Assembly (NCBI RefSeq): GCF_000020525.1
Contig: NC_011026.1
Span: 806,001 to 870,000, forward strand
From: Chloroherpeton thalassium ATCC 35110
GTDB taxonomy: Bacteria; Bacteroidota; Chlorobiia; Chlorobiales; Chloroherpetonaceae
Direction: 5' to 3'
DNA length: 64,000 nt
A program made the position numbers and the translations under genes. The notes beneath the pieces were generated by a model. The model did no database searches and was not told the origin of the DNA. It saw only the letters and a program-made list of their open reading frames with translations. Below are positions 44,458 through 53,420 of this stretch, piece by piece. Each line of letters starts with the position of its first letter. Within the stretch, counting starts at the first letter, position 1.

Positions 44458-44924
44458 AGCAAAATCCTTTCCTAACGCTACATGATTCTATTTTAAAACG
44501 ATTTCTACTGTTTGCTAAAAATTTTTTTTACGCAAACTGAAATCTAAAATAAGAACCCTTTTATTGAAAGATTGTGGGGAATATTTTGCAGATAAATATC
44601 AAATTTGCAAGGAATAGAATTCCGATTTTCCCCTGATAAATTTTTTAAAAAACGCTCATTTTAATATGGCACTGCTTTTATTTTTTACAGAAAAAAGAAA
44701 ATTTGAGAATTGATTTTTATCACGAAATCGCAAAAAAAAATATGAATTTCTGTTTCGTTTAAACTGAAATCATTTGCTTGCATGACGAAGTAGAGCCAAC
44801 TTTTACATTGGCTCTACTTCCATTTTTTTCAAAAGAAAAAATCAAAGGGAGAAAGTGGCTACACGCGCCGCAGTCGCAAATAGCTTTTGGACGCTCGGAG
44901 AGAAAGCGCTTCGTTCGAGCGCGA
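44458..44924. other. AT-rich intergenic region without a gene
   Basis: About 465 bases upstream of the dynamin-like gene and downstream of the DUF1015 gene. It contains many A and T tracts and the hairpin at 44787-44818. No reading frame with coding character was found. The dynamin-like gene's promoter should be here. Confidence 0.45.
44787..44818 (+). repeat. Hairpin with GTAGAG/CTCTAC arms, terminator-like on plus strand
   Basis: AAGTAGAGCCAA pairs exactly with TTGGCTCTACTT around eight bases. A T run follows a few bases later on the plus strand. No plus-strand gene lies upstream to be terminated. The arms share the GTAGAG.CAA pattern with the 28-bp palindrome at 348-375. Confidence 0.65.
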
Positions 44925-46202
44925 TTAGGATAACGCGTTAAAGACCAGGCCAGTCGCTAACTTCGGGTAAAAATACGTTGATTTTTGCGGCATGACTTCC
45001 CCAACCGATGCAACATCGACCACTTCATGAATACTTGTCGCATTCATTACAAAACCAAGCTGAACGGCTCCAGACGCGACTTTTTCAAAAACTTCATCAA
45101 CATCTTTGGAATAAATCAAATTGGTTTGCCGCGCTTGCGATTCTTGTGAAAGCCCTAACCTTTCCCCCAAAATCGCATGATGCAAAATCGTTACATCCAG
45201 CGATTTTAACGCGTTCGGCATCGTTTCCGCGATCGCCTCATCCAACGAAACCTTGAGGGAAATCCCGTAGGACACATTTTGGGCGATCATTCCAAACGCA
45301 TGTTTTGGATGCGCTTCCATAAATATTTTCAATGCCGTTTTATCGGGAAGTTCGGTGAGTTCAAATAACGGACGAAGTTTTGCGAGCAGCGCGTCAAGAC
45401 TAAAATCTGGCAAACTATGCACAAGACGATGCGTTGGAAAAATCACCATGCCTTCGTCGTGCATATTGGCAATGTACATCATAATGTAGTTATAGGGCTC
45501 ATTGCCTGTGTGCTCGGGATTTGCATCTTTTCTGAGGTTGCGATATTGCACGCCGGTTTCGTAGCGATGATGCCCGTCGGCAATGTAAATAGGAAGGGTT
45601 TGAAGCGCCGCTTGAATTTTTTCAATTTTGGATTCGTCGTCCATTCGCCACAATTGATGTTGCACGCTTTGCGAATCCAGCGCGTCAATCATCGGCGGGC
45701 TATTTTGTGCGAAAGCCTTAACGAGCGAGTCAACCGTTTTCTCCGTATCCGAATAAAGGCCAAAAATACAGCTAAAATTTGCTTCTGTTTTTTTGAACAA
45801 ATTGAGCCGATCGGCCTTTGGGCCAGAAAGCGTGCGCTCATGCGGAACTACTTTCCCTTCAGAGAAATCATACAATCGGCAAAGCGCAATCAGCCCTTTT
45901 CGCGTATAGATCTCACCCGATTTTGTCGTAAAAGTTTGAAAGTAGGGATAAATCGCCTCTTTCGCATCGCGCAGCAAAGCGCCCTCTGCTTGCCACGCCA
46001 CAAATCGTGCCGCCGCCGCATCATAGCGATTTTCTTCAATGGGCAATTCCAAGCGAACTGCATTATACTCCGATTTTTGATATAGCTCGCGCTGCAAATC
46101 GTCCGAGATCACATCGTATGGCGGGCAGAGTAGCTGCTCGTAAGATTTCGCAATGGCTTGATTGTAGAGAAGTCCTTTGAGTCCTTTAATTTCCGGCATC
46201 AC
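44925..46202 (-). CDS. DUF1015 family protein
   Basis: 425 residues. Family features are CPPYDVISDD near the N-terminus, VVPHERTLSGPKADRL near 120-135 and ADGHHRYETGVQYRN near 215. DUF1015 proteins are widespread, soluble and of unsettled function; the His-rich ADGHHRYE block looks like an active site. The gene lies alone between AT-rich spacers; the second codon is also ATG. I cannot give a reaction. Confidence 0.88.
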   Translation of the reverse strand: MMPEIKGLKGLLYNQAIAKSYEQLLCPPYDVISDDLQRELYQKSEYNAVRLELPIEENRYDAAAARFVAWQAEGALLRDAKEAIYPYFQTFTTKSGEIYTRKGLIALCRLYDFSEGKVVPHERTLSGPKADRLNLFKKTEANFSCIFGLYSDTEKTVDSLVKAFAQNSPPMIDALDSQSVQHQLWRMDDESKIEKIQAALQTLPIYIADGHHRYETGVQYRNLRKDANPEHTGNEPYNYIMMYIANMHDEGMVIFPTHRLVHSLPDFSLDALLAKLRPLFELTELPDKTALKIFMEAHPKHAFGMIAQNVSYGISLKVSLDEAIAETMPNALKSLDVTILHHAILGERLGLSQESQARQTNLIYSKDVDEVFEKVASGAVQLGFVMNATSIHEVVDVASVGEVMPQKSTYFYPKLATGLVFNALS

Positions 46203-46375
46203 TTAACGGGATTGGCGTGTTGAAAAAAAATTGCTGATCAATCAGGAAAAAACCGCGGCCTGATCACTCAACATGAGCATTTTATTATGATTCAAATAAC
46301 CTGCTGTACAAACAACTGTTCCGTAAGTATGGCAATAAGGCGGGCTACATCATAAACATCGCATCGAACGTTCGC

Positions 46376-47110
46376 TTACTTTTCGTAGTCGGCTTGGCGA
46401 CGAGAAATCCAAAAATCATTGTAATCATCTTTAGTCACAATTGAGATTTGGCGACTTCTCGCCATTTCAAGAATCGCCAAAAATGTCACAACCAAAATAA
46501 TTCGATCCTGAAAATCAGCGACCGATTCGAAAAATGAGATTTGAACCGACTTGTCGAGCTTTTTCAAAATGAACTGCATTTGCTCTTCAATAGAAACCGG
46601 GACTTTTCGAATCTCATGCACAGTTTTCTTGGGCATGTGATCCAGAACGCGCTTGTAGGCTAAAATAAGATGAAACAAGGTAGGGCGAAGTGTGGGGTCG
46701 TTCATCTCATCGACGACGGGCGCCGCAATTTGCTCAAACAACCTGCGTTCATGCTGCTGGCGGCGATGCTCCTCCAATATGCGAATTTCCCCGGCCATTT
46801 TTTTAAACCGTTTGTATTCAAGCAGTTTTTCAACCAACTCTGTTCGCGGATCAAACTCGTTTGGATCGCCATCCAGCGCTTCCGGGCGCGGCAATAGCAT
46901 TTTCGCTTTGATGCTCATCAATACCGATGCCATGTAAATAAACTCAGCAACAACATCCAGGCTAAGGCTTTGCATGGCATCGAGATATGCCATAAAATCT
47001 TGGGTGATTTTTGAGATGGGAATGTCATAAATATTTAGCTCATCGCGCTTGATGAAAAAAAGCAATAAATCAAGCGGCCCTTCAAACTCGGCCAGATGAA
47101 CGCGATACAT
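46376..47110 (-). CDS. scpA: Segregation and condensation protein A
   Basis: 244 residues. It begins YRVHLAEFEGPLDLLLFFIK, the ScpA kleisin signature, continues with IYDIPISKITQDFM and FIYMASVLMSIKAKMLLPRP, and has the C-terminal winged-helix region VVTFLAILEMARSRQISI. ScpA bridges the SMC ATPase heads with ScpB to form the condensin that compacts the chromosome. Neither scpB nor smc is adjacent. It is the likely last gene of its transcript. Confidence 0.95.
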   Translation of the reverse strand: MYRVHLAEFEGPLDLLLFFIKRDELNIYDIPISKITQDFMAYLDAMQSLSLDVVAEFIYMASVLMSIKAKMLLPRPEALDGDPNEFDPRTELVEKLLEYKRFKKMAGEIRILEEHRRQQHERRLFEQIAAPVVDEMNDPTLRPTLFHLILAYKRVLDHMPKKTVHEIRKVPVSIEEQMQFILKKLDKSVQISFFESVADFQDRIILVVTFLAILEMARSRQISIVTKDDYNDFWISRRQADYEK

Positions 47111-47239
47111 AGCAGCTACTTTCTGTAGATAAAATTCGCAGTCATCGCATTTCCTAATGGCTTGGGTTGCGTTTCAATGAAATACACGCCAAAAGTTGGT
47201 CTTCAAGAAAAACGCGATTCAGTTTTAGGAAATCTGCAA

Positions 47240-48262
47240 TTATACGCCAAAAAACTTCTTGACCGTCCTGAGTCGCTCTCTGAGCCAGTTCCCTTTTTCA
47301 GAAGCTTGCTTTTCAATCACGTCTGGAGCAACTTGCTTGGCGACATAATGCACATTTTGCATCGGTTGCGAACGATACGAACGGGCTCGCATCATAGCCG
47401 ATTGGATGGTTTTATCTAAGTCCTCTACCGAACATGGTTTCACATGGTAACGATAAACTTGGAACTCGTTGATCGACTTGATTGCAAGCAAGGCATCGCG
47501 CACCTGCGTTAGAAGAATTATCACAATGTTGGGATACTCTTGCTTAATGGCATAAAGAAACTCAATGCCATCCTCGCTGTTCAAGTTCAAATCGGTGACC
47601 ATTACCGGAATTTCCTGCTTAGACAAATGCTCAAACGCTTCGTCCACAGTTGCTGCTGGCAAGACCGTGTATTTTCTCTCGAATACTTTCACCATCATGT
47701 TGAGCTGCTCACGGTTAAACTCCACAATGAGTAGCTTGTTTTTTTGTCCTATTTCAGCGGAGGCTTGCTGCTGGCGTGTGGGTTCTTTGACTTCAGGTTC
47801 GGTGGCAACGTCGGCTTCTGTAGCGGTGGCGACGTCTTCAGCGTCTGCGGCTGTTTTCGGATAAAGCTGACTGACTTTGCTGGCAATTTGGGCAGCCGCC
47901 GCAACGGTTTCACGCAGCTGTTCAACCTTCCATGGCTTTGTTAGATAACGAAAAACTTCACCTGAATTCACCGAGTTCATAATGGCATCCAGGTCGGAAT
48001 ATCCTGTCAGCAAAATCCGAATGGTGCTTGGACTGATGGTTTTAATGATGCGCAAGACCTCATGCCCCAGCATACCAGGCATTCTTTGATCACTTAATAC
48101 AACATGAATCTGGTGCTGACGAATCAGTTCTATCGCTTCTTTTCCGTTTGTAGCAGTGTAGACATTGTATTGCTTTCTGAAGGTCGCCGAAAGCGACTGC
48201 AAAACCATCGGTTCATCATCAACCAGCAAGATGTTGATTTCCGAGTTGCTATCAGCAGGCAT
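47240..48262 (-). CDS. Response regulator with two receiver domains
   Basis: 340 residues. The first receiver (about 8-128) is canonical: INILLVDDEP acidic pair, phospho-acceptor Asp in VVLSDQRMPGM, then LLTGYSD and the Lys in YLTKPW. An Ala/Glu/Thr-rich linker (about 138-172) leads to a second receiver (about 173-295). It keeps the acceptor-like Asp in VMVTDLNLNSEDG and the Lys in YHVKPC, but the acidic pair is replaced by VEFNRE. The tail is helical and basic, without a DNA-binding or enzymatic domain. It lies 63 bases after the histidine kinase gene and is its likely partner. Confidence 0.87.
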   Translation of the reverse strand: MPADSNSEINILLVDDEPMVLQSLSATFRKQYNVYTATNGKEAIELIRQHQIHVVLSDQRMPGMLGHEVLRIIKTISPSTIRILLTGYSDLDAIMNSVNSGEVFRYLTKPWKVEQLRETVAAAAQIASKVSQLYPKTAADAEDVATATEADVATEPEVKEPTRQQQASAEIGQKNKLLIVEFNREQLNMMVKVFERKYTVLPAATVDEAFEHLSKQEIPVMVTDLNLNSEDGIEFLYAIKQEYPNIVIILLTQVRDALLAIKSINEFQVYRYHVKPCSVEDLDKTIQSAMMRARSYRSQPMQNVHYVAKQVAPDVIEKQASEKGNWLRERLRTVKKFFGV

Positions 48263-48325
48263 ATCAGTTCCTTAAATTAAATTTTTGAGAGCTATCCCTC
48301 TTTTGTAATTAACAACATCTGGTCA

Positions 48326-50050
48326 TTATTTCAAAACCATGTCGGTTGACTGAAAGACTTGCTCCGAAGAGGCTTCGGCATGAGTCCGAAGTGGCAAGCG
48401 AATATAAAAATCTGTTCCCGTACCCACTTTTGTTTTTACTTCAATTTTTCCGCTATGCCCTTCTTCTATGATTTTCTTTGAGATGGAAAGACCTAAACCA
48501 GTCCCTTTTCCAATAGGTTTGGTCGTAAAGAACGGATCGAAAATCTTATTTATAACATCTTGGGGAATTCCTTTTCCGTTGTCGGCAATTTGCACCACAA
48601 GATAATCTTTTTCCGCCCAAGTTTTAATTAAAAGTTTTCCCTCTCCTTTTTCTTCTGTTGCATGAGCCGCGTTGCTAATTAAGTTAAGAAATACCTGGTT
48701 TAATTGTGCCGGCGCGCATAAAATTTCGGGAATCTGCGAATATTCTTTGGTGACCGTAACATGTCGCTTAAGCAGATGGTGTGCCACAACCAGCGTAGAA
48801 TCCAAACACTCGTTGATGTTGGCAAGTTGATCGGCAGTTTGATCGAGGCGCGAGAAATTTTTCAAATTGACAATTAATTCTTGAATGCGGTCAAGCCCTT
48901 GCAAGGAGCTATCCAGCATGGTTTTGTTTTCGTCAATCAGCCCAACTTTGTCAATATTCTTGATAATTTCAACCGCTTCTGGAATGTCCTTTTTCAAGTT
49001 CTCGTATTTTCCATTCACCAAATGGTTGAGAATCTTTTTGGATTTTTCGAGGGCTGAAAGAAAATCGCGTTCATTTTCGCCAATAATTTCAATGTTGTTT
49101 CTCACGAATCCAAGCGGCGTGTTCATTTCGTGCGCAAGCCCCGCAACCATTTGACCTAGCGAAGCCATTTTCTCCGACTGAATCAGCTGCGTTTGCGATT
49201 CATGCAGCAATTTATCTTGGCTGCGAAGTGAAATGGTCAACCTAACCGCCATGGCCGAAAATACTAAAATGCTTAGCACCAGTGCGCCAACCTGAATTAA
49301 TAGCAGGCTATCGACGCGTTCGGTTGCCAATTCGCCCAGCGCAACAATGAAGTTCCGGTTATTTGATTGGATGAATTCGTCTTTTGTAATGGAAAAATCG
49401 ACCGCTGATATTAGAAGGTTTTCATCTGGCAATCGATGCTCTTTTTGGTCAATGAACTTGAAAAGATTTTTCCGATAAGTTGCCCAAGTGCTACTGATGG
49501 CTTGGATAAACTGCCTGGCGCGTTCATCAATCACTTGGTCGATCTCATAAACTTGGTTATTAATTTTCAGTTCGCCACCATTGATGAGCACTTCGATGCT
49601 TTTATCAAAAATAAGAACCGCCTTGCGGTAAGAGGCAAATGTGGTATCGATGAGGCGCAATTTTTCGGCGATTTGCTCAACCTTGGCAGACAGCAGCGAG
49701 TCTCTTGCGCTTAACTTATCGGAGAGCAAACTTAGCGCATTTGGATCAAGCATTGGCTTTATTTGGATGGCAAGCGTGGTGTCGTAAAAGCCAATTTCTT
49801 CTTTCAGCGCAGTTAGCTCCACAAGCGTGGTTTGCGTGGTTAGCAGATTTCTATACGCTTTCTGCCAATATTCTTGCTGTTTTGTCGCGCAAAAAACTTG
49901 TTCTGTATCTTTTCGGCTGCTGCCTGCAAGATTAATATTGACCACAAAAACGGCGGCAACCAGCAAAAGAAAAAGCACACCGTAAATGATCAGCTCAGTG
50001 TATTTGGAGAAAAGCTGGCCTTCCGATTTTTGTTTCCCATTCTCTGACAT
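48326..50050 (-). CDS. Membrane sensor histidine kinase
   Basis: 574 residues. One membrane span at about 18-38, a periplasmic helical sensor domain (about 39-255) and a second span (about 256-276, LLLIQVGALVLSILVFSAM). The dimerisation helix has the phospho-acceptor His in GLAHEMNTPLGFVRNN, and the ATPase has the N box LNQVFLNLISNAAHA, G1 IADNGKGIP and G2 GLGLSISKKI. The tail adds about 20 residues. No PAS domain is seen, unlike the kinase at 14356. It is first in a two-gene unit with the double-receiver regulator. Confidence 0.92.
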   Translation of the reverse strand: MSENGKQKSEGQLFSKYTELIIYGVLFLLLVAAVFVVNINLAGSSRKDTEQVFCATKQQEYWQKAYRNLLTTQTTLVELTALKEEIGFYDTTLAIQIKPMLDPNALSLLSDKLSARDSLLSAKVEQIAEKLRLIDTTFASYRKAVLIFDKSIEVLINGGELKINNQVYEIDQVIDERARQFIQAISSTWATYRKNLFKFIDQKEHRLPDENLLISAVDFSITKDEFIQSNNRNFIVALGELATERVDSLLLIQVGALVLSILVFSAMAVRLTISLRSQDKLLHESQTQLIQSEKMASLGQMVAGLAHEMNTPLGFVRNNIEIIGENERDFLSALEKSKKILNHLVNGKYENLKKDIPEAVEIIKNIDKVGLIDENKTMLDSSLQGLDRIQELIVNLKNFSRLDQTADQLANINECLDSTLVVAHHLLKRHVTVTKEYSQIPEILCAPAQLNQVFLNLISNAAHATEEKGEGKLLIKTWAEKDYLVVQIADNGKGIPQDVINKIFDPFFTTKPIGKGTGLGLSISKKIIEEGHSGKIEVKTKVGTGTDFYIRLPLRTHAEASSEQVFQSTDMVLK

Positions 50051-50153
50051 AGCAAAGGAATTTCCCGTGTTGAATAAATAACGTAAAGTCTACACATGGT
50101 TTGAATCGGGTGAATATATCAATAAACCCCATTCCTTGCTACGCAGCGGGTTT

Positions 50154-51092
50154 CTATTTATCATAACTTAACAAATCGCGAACGGCGGCCTCAATCTCAG
50201 GAAAACGAAACGAAAACCCATTTTCTAAAAGCGCTTGCGGAATGACTTTTTGTCCTTCGCCCACCGCGTCGGCAGCTTCTCCGAGCATGGCTTGCAACAC
50301 AAATTTCGGAACGGGAAAAAGCGACGGACGCGAGAGCGCATGGCCAACAGCTTCAGCAAAAGCTTGCATCGTTATCGGCGTTGGCGCGACGGCATTCATG
50401 GCGCCACGAATGCGAGGATTTTTCATCGGATAGAGAAAAACCTCTGTTTCATCATCGATGTGAATCCACGAAACCCATTGCTTGCCTGTGCCCAGCGGGC
50501 CGCCAACAAAAAACCTAAATGGCATCAGCATTTTTCCCAATGCGCCTCCTTTTGTAGAAAGAACAATGCCCGTTCGAATCAGCGCTGTGCGCACGCCAAA
50601 CGATTCGGCTTTCAAGGCTTCCGCTTCCCAATCCACACAAACTTTTGCTAAAAAGTCCGAGCCCGCTGGCGACGACTCCGTTAGCGCCGGAACATCCATG
50701 CTTTGCGGCTGCGTGCCGTAGTATCCAATTGCCGATGAACTAATCAATACTTCTGGCTTTTTTTTCAGTTCGGCCATCGCCGCCACCAAATTGCGCGTGC
50801 CTTCCACGCGTGAGTCGTAGATCGCTTTTTTGTATTCTTCCGACCAGCGCTCGGCCACAGGCACGCCCGCAAGATGAATCACCACATCCGTGCCTTCCAG
50901 CGCGTTTTTCCATTCTCCGTTGCGAGATGCCGCATCCCATGCCACATACTGTTTTGCACCTAGCAATTTCGATTGGGCACTTTTTGGATTTCGGGAAAAA
51001 AGGACGAGCTCATGGCCTTCTTTTTTGAGTTGCTCAAAAATAGCCGGGCCAAGCAAACCGGTTGCACCTGTGATAACAATTTTTTTGCTCAT
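50154..51092 (-). CDS. TIGR01777-family NAD-dependent epimerase-like protein
   Basis: 312 residues. The Rossmann glycine motif is ITGATGLLGPAIFEQL; DVVIHLAGVPVAERW and SSSAIGYYGTQ follow, the latter with the active-site Tyr region. The C-terminal DUF1731 segment includes NAVAPTPITMQAFAEAVGHAL and ends LLENGFSFRFPEIEAAVRDLL, typical of the YfcH/SDR39U1 group. Members are cytosolic and their substrates are unknown. It is divergent from mutL, with about 220 bases between them. Confidence 0.92.
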   Translation of the reverse strand: MSKKIVITGATGLLGPAIFEQLKKEGHELVLFSRNPKSAQSKLLGAKQYVAWDAASRNGEWKNALEGTDVVIHLAGVPVAERWSEEYKKAIYDSRVEGTRNLVAAMAELKKKPEVLISSSAIGYYGTQPQSMDVPALTESSPAGSDFLAKVCVDWEAEALKAESFGVRTALIRTGIVLSTKGGALGKMLMPFRFFVGGPLGTGKQWVSWIHIDDETEVFLYPMKNPRIRGAMNAVAPTPITMQAFAEAVGHALSRPSLFPVPKFVLQAMLGEAADAVGEGQKVIPQALLENGFSFRFPEIEAAVRDLLSYDK

Positions 51093-51315
51093 TGGACACA
51101 GTTAGTTTTGGTTTTGAGAAGTTTAGGATTACTAACCACTAACAAGCTCGTTTCGTTTGTCGTGCTGTTCATCTTTCTAACGTTTTCCGCGCATGGCGGC
51201 CAAATCTTCGCGAAAATTCAGTATTTTTTGGAAATATGTGTGAGGGGAAAGAACGGTCAACTCAGTGGCCACCTTTATAGTTGCATATTGCAAACCAAAG
51301 AAAGACTTCGCTTGT

Positions 51316-53238
51316 ATGTCGCTCATTAAGAAATTGCCCGATATTGTCGCCAATAAAATTTCCGCTGGTGAAGTGGTGCAACGGCCCGCTTCGGCGGTCA
51401 AAGAACTGTTGGAAAATGCGATCGATGCAGGCGCCGACGAAATTACCCTTGCCATTAAAGCTGCTGGAAAAACGTTAATTCAGGTTATCGATAATGGCTG
51501 CGGACTTTCCGAAGAGGATGCCACCCTTTGCTTCGAGCGATTTGCAACCAGCAAAATTAGTGATGTGGGAGATCTTGAAAATCTTCATACGCTTGGCTTT
51601 CGTGGTGAAGCGCTCGCCAGCATTGCGTCGGTTTCTCAAGTTGAACTCAAAACCAAGCGCTACGACGATCGCACCGGCACTTTGGTAAAAATTTCCGGTG
51701 GCCGGTTTGAAGAAGTGAGCCGCACGGAAACACCAAACGGCACCGCCTTCAGCATTCGCAACCTTTTTTACAATGTGCCCGCTCGCCGAAAATTTCTAAA
51801 AACCAACGCCACCGAATACAAACATATTTTCGAAACAGTCCAAGCGCAAACGCTCGTTTATCCTGACATTAAATGGCGGTTTTATAGCGACGATGAGGAA
51901 ATTTTCTCGTTTTTAAACAACAATCTTTCCGAACGATTGGATTATTTCTTTGGGAAGGATTTTTCCCAAAACCTAATAGAATTTACCGAAGAAAACGACT
52001 TCATGAAGCTTCGCGGCTACTTGGGCAAGCCCGCCATGATGAAACGGACGAAAAACCAGCAATTTCTTTTTATCAATAATCGCGTCACGCAAAGCAAGTT
52101 GCTTTCCAGCGCCATCATGACGGCTTACGGAGAACTTTTAGGCGAGCGAGAATATCCGTTTTTCCTTATCTACATGGACATTGCGCCGCATTATATCGAT
52201 GTGAATGTCCATCCAACCAAGATGGAAGTGAAGTTCGACGATGAGCGAAATATTTATAACATGGTTCATTCCGTTGTGAAACATCGGATTAAAACCCTTG
52301 ATTTTTCGCCCAATGTTCAAGTTGAAGAAAAACCGGATTCGCCGCGGCCAACTGGCGAAAGCTTTAATTTTCCCGGCGTAGCAAAGCGCCTAAGCTACAA
52401 CGATCGAGATGCCGACATGCGTAGCTCAAACGCTTTGTTTCGCGATTATAAAACTTATTACAAAGCGCAAGACGAACGCGCCGAACCAGGATTTTTTGCC
52501 AATCCGAAAAGAGAAATGGATTGGCGCTCGTCGCTGCCCGCTCATACCGAAGCATCTTTAACGCCGCCCAAACAGGCTGAGCCTGAAGGCAATCCGACCT
52601 TTCACGATGGTAGTCGACAAATGGAAATATTTATCCAGTCGCGCGACGACGAGCCCGCCACAGCCGGCCAAGAGCGTTTCGTTTGGCAACTTCACAACAC
52701 CTATATTTTAACCCAAATCAAATCGGGGTTGCTCATCATCGACCAGCATGTGGCACACGAGCGCATTTTATACGAACGCGCCATTGCCGTCATGGAATCC
52801 AATGTGCCCAATTCGCAACAGCTTTTATTTCCACATTCAGCCAAGCTGAGCGCGTGGGAGTTCGATGTGTTGAAGGAAATTAAAACCGACTTGGTGCAAT
52901 TGGGCTTTTCACTTCGGATTTTAGACCAGCGAACGGTGCTTGTAGAAGGCATTCCGCCAGATGTGATGCCAGGAAGAGAGGAACGAATTTTGCACGAAAT
53001 GCTCGAGCAATACCAAGACTATCAGCAAAACCTGAAGCTTGAGCAACGCGACAATGTGGCCAAATCCTATGCGTGCCGCAGTTCCATTATGGCCGGCCAA
53101 AAACTCTCGCGCAATGAAATGACCAGCCTCATCGATCAGCTTTTCGCAACGTCTATGCCCTACGTATGCCCACATGGGCGGCCTATCATTATTAAATTAT
53201 CCATTGAAGAACTCGATAAAATGTTTGGGCGTTCTTAG
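51316..53238 (+). CDS. mutL: DNA mismatch repair protein MutL, endonuclease type
   Basis: 640 residues from the ATG at 51316 (MSLIKKLPDIVANKISAGEV); a GTG 51 bases upstream is unlikely. GHKL ATPase motifs are ELLENAIDAGA, IDNGCGL, the HTLGFRGEAL loop and NVHPTKMEVKF. The C-terminal dimerisation domain holds DQHVAHERILYE, the metal-binding motif of nicking MutL, and CPHGRP near the end. It therefore resembles MutL of bacteria without MutH, cutting the strand itself during repair. It is followed 64 bases later by tRNA-Arg. Confidence 0.97.
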   Translation: MSLIKKLPDIVANKISAGEVVQRPASAVKELLENAIDAGADEITLAIKAAGKTLIQVIDNGCGLSEEDATLCFERFATSKISDVGDLENLHTLGFRGEALASIASVSQVELKTKRYDDRTGTLVKISGGRFEEVSRTETPNGTAFSIRNLFYNVPARRKFLKTNATEYKHIFETVQAQTLVYPDIKWRFYSDDEEIFSFLNNNLSERLDYFFGKDFSQNLIEFTEENDFMKLRGYLGKPAMMKRTKNQQFLFINNRVTQSKLLSSAIMTAYGELLGEREYPFFLIYMDIAPHYIDVNVHPTKMEVKFDDERNIYNMVHSVVKHRIKTLDFSPNVQVEEKPDSPRPTGESFNFPGVAKRLSYNDRDADMRSSNALFRDYKTYYKAQDERAEPGFFANPKREMDWRSSLPAHTEASLTPPKQAEPEGNPTFHDGSRQMEIFIQSRDDEPATAGQERFVWQLHNTYILTQIKSGLLIIDQHVAHERILYERAIAVMESNVPNSQQLLFPHSAKLSAWEFDVLKEIKTDLVQLGFSLRILDQRTVLVEGIPPDVMPGREERILHEMLEQYQDYQQNLKLEQRDNVAKSYACRSSIMAGQKLSRNEMTSLIDQLFATSMPYVCPHGRPIIIKLSIEELDKMFGRS

Positions 53239-53302
53239 CAGGCAGGTGAAAAGTTTTTTATTTTCATTAATTTGATTTTATTGTAGAAGTTCTTCGTTTG
53301 TT

Positions 53303-53379
53303 GCCCTTGTAGCTCAGAAGGATAGAGCAGCAGTTTCCTAAACTGCGTGCCGGCAGTTCGAATCTGCCCAAGGGCACCA
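53303..53379 (+). tRNA. tRNA-Arg (anticodon CCT), CCA encoded
   Basis: Acceptor stem GCCCTTG/CAAGGGC, D arm GCTC/GAGC, anticodon stem GCAGT/ACTGC with loop TTCCTAA, and T stem GGCAG/CTGCC with loop TTCGAAT. The discriminator A is followed by an encoded CCA. The anticodon CCT reads AGG for arginine. It lies between mutL and the NtrC-type regulator, without a visible terminator before the latter. Confidence 0.95.
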
Positions 53380-53420
53380 ACCAACTTGTAGACTCTTTTC
53401 GTGAGAAGACCAATACCAGC

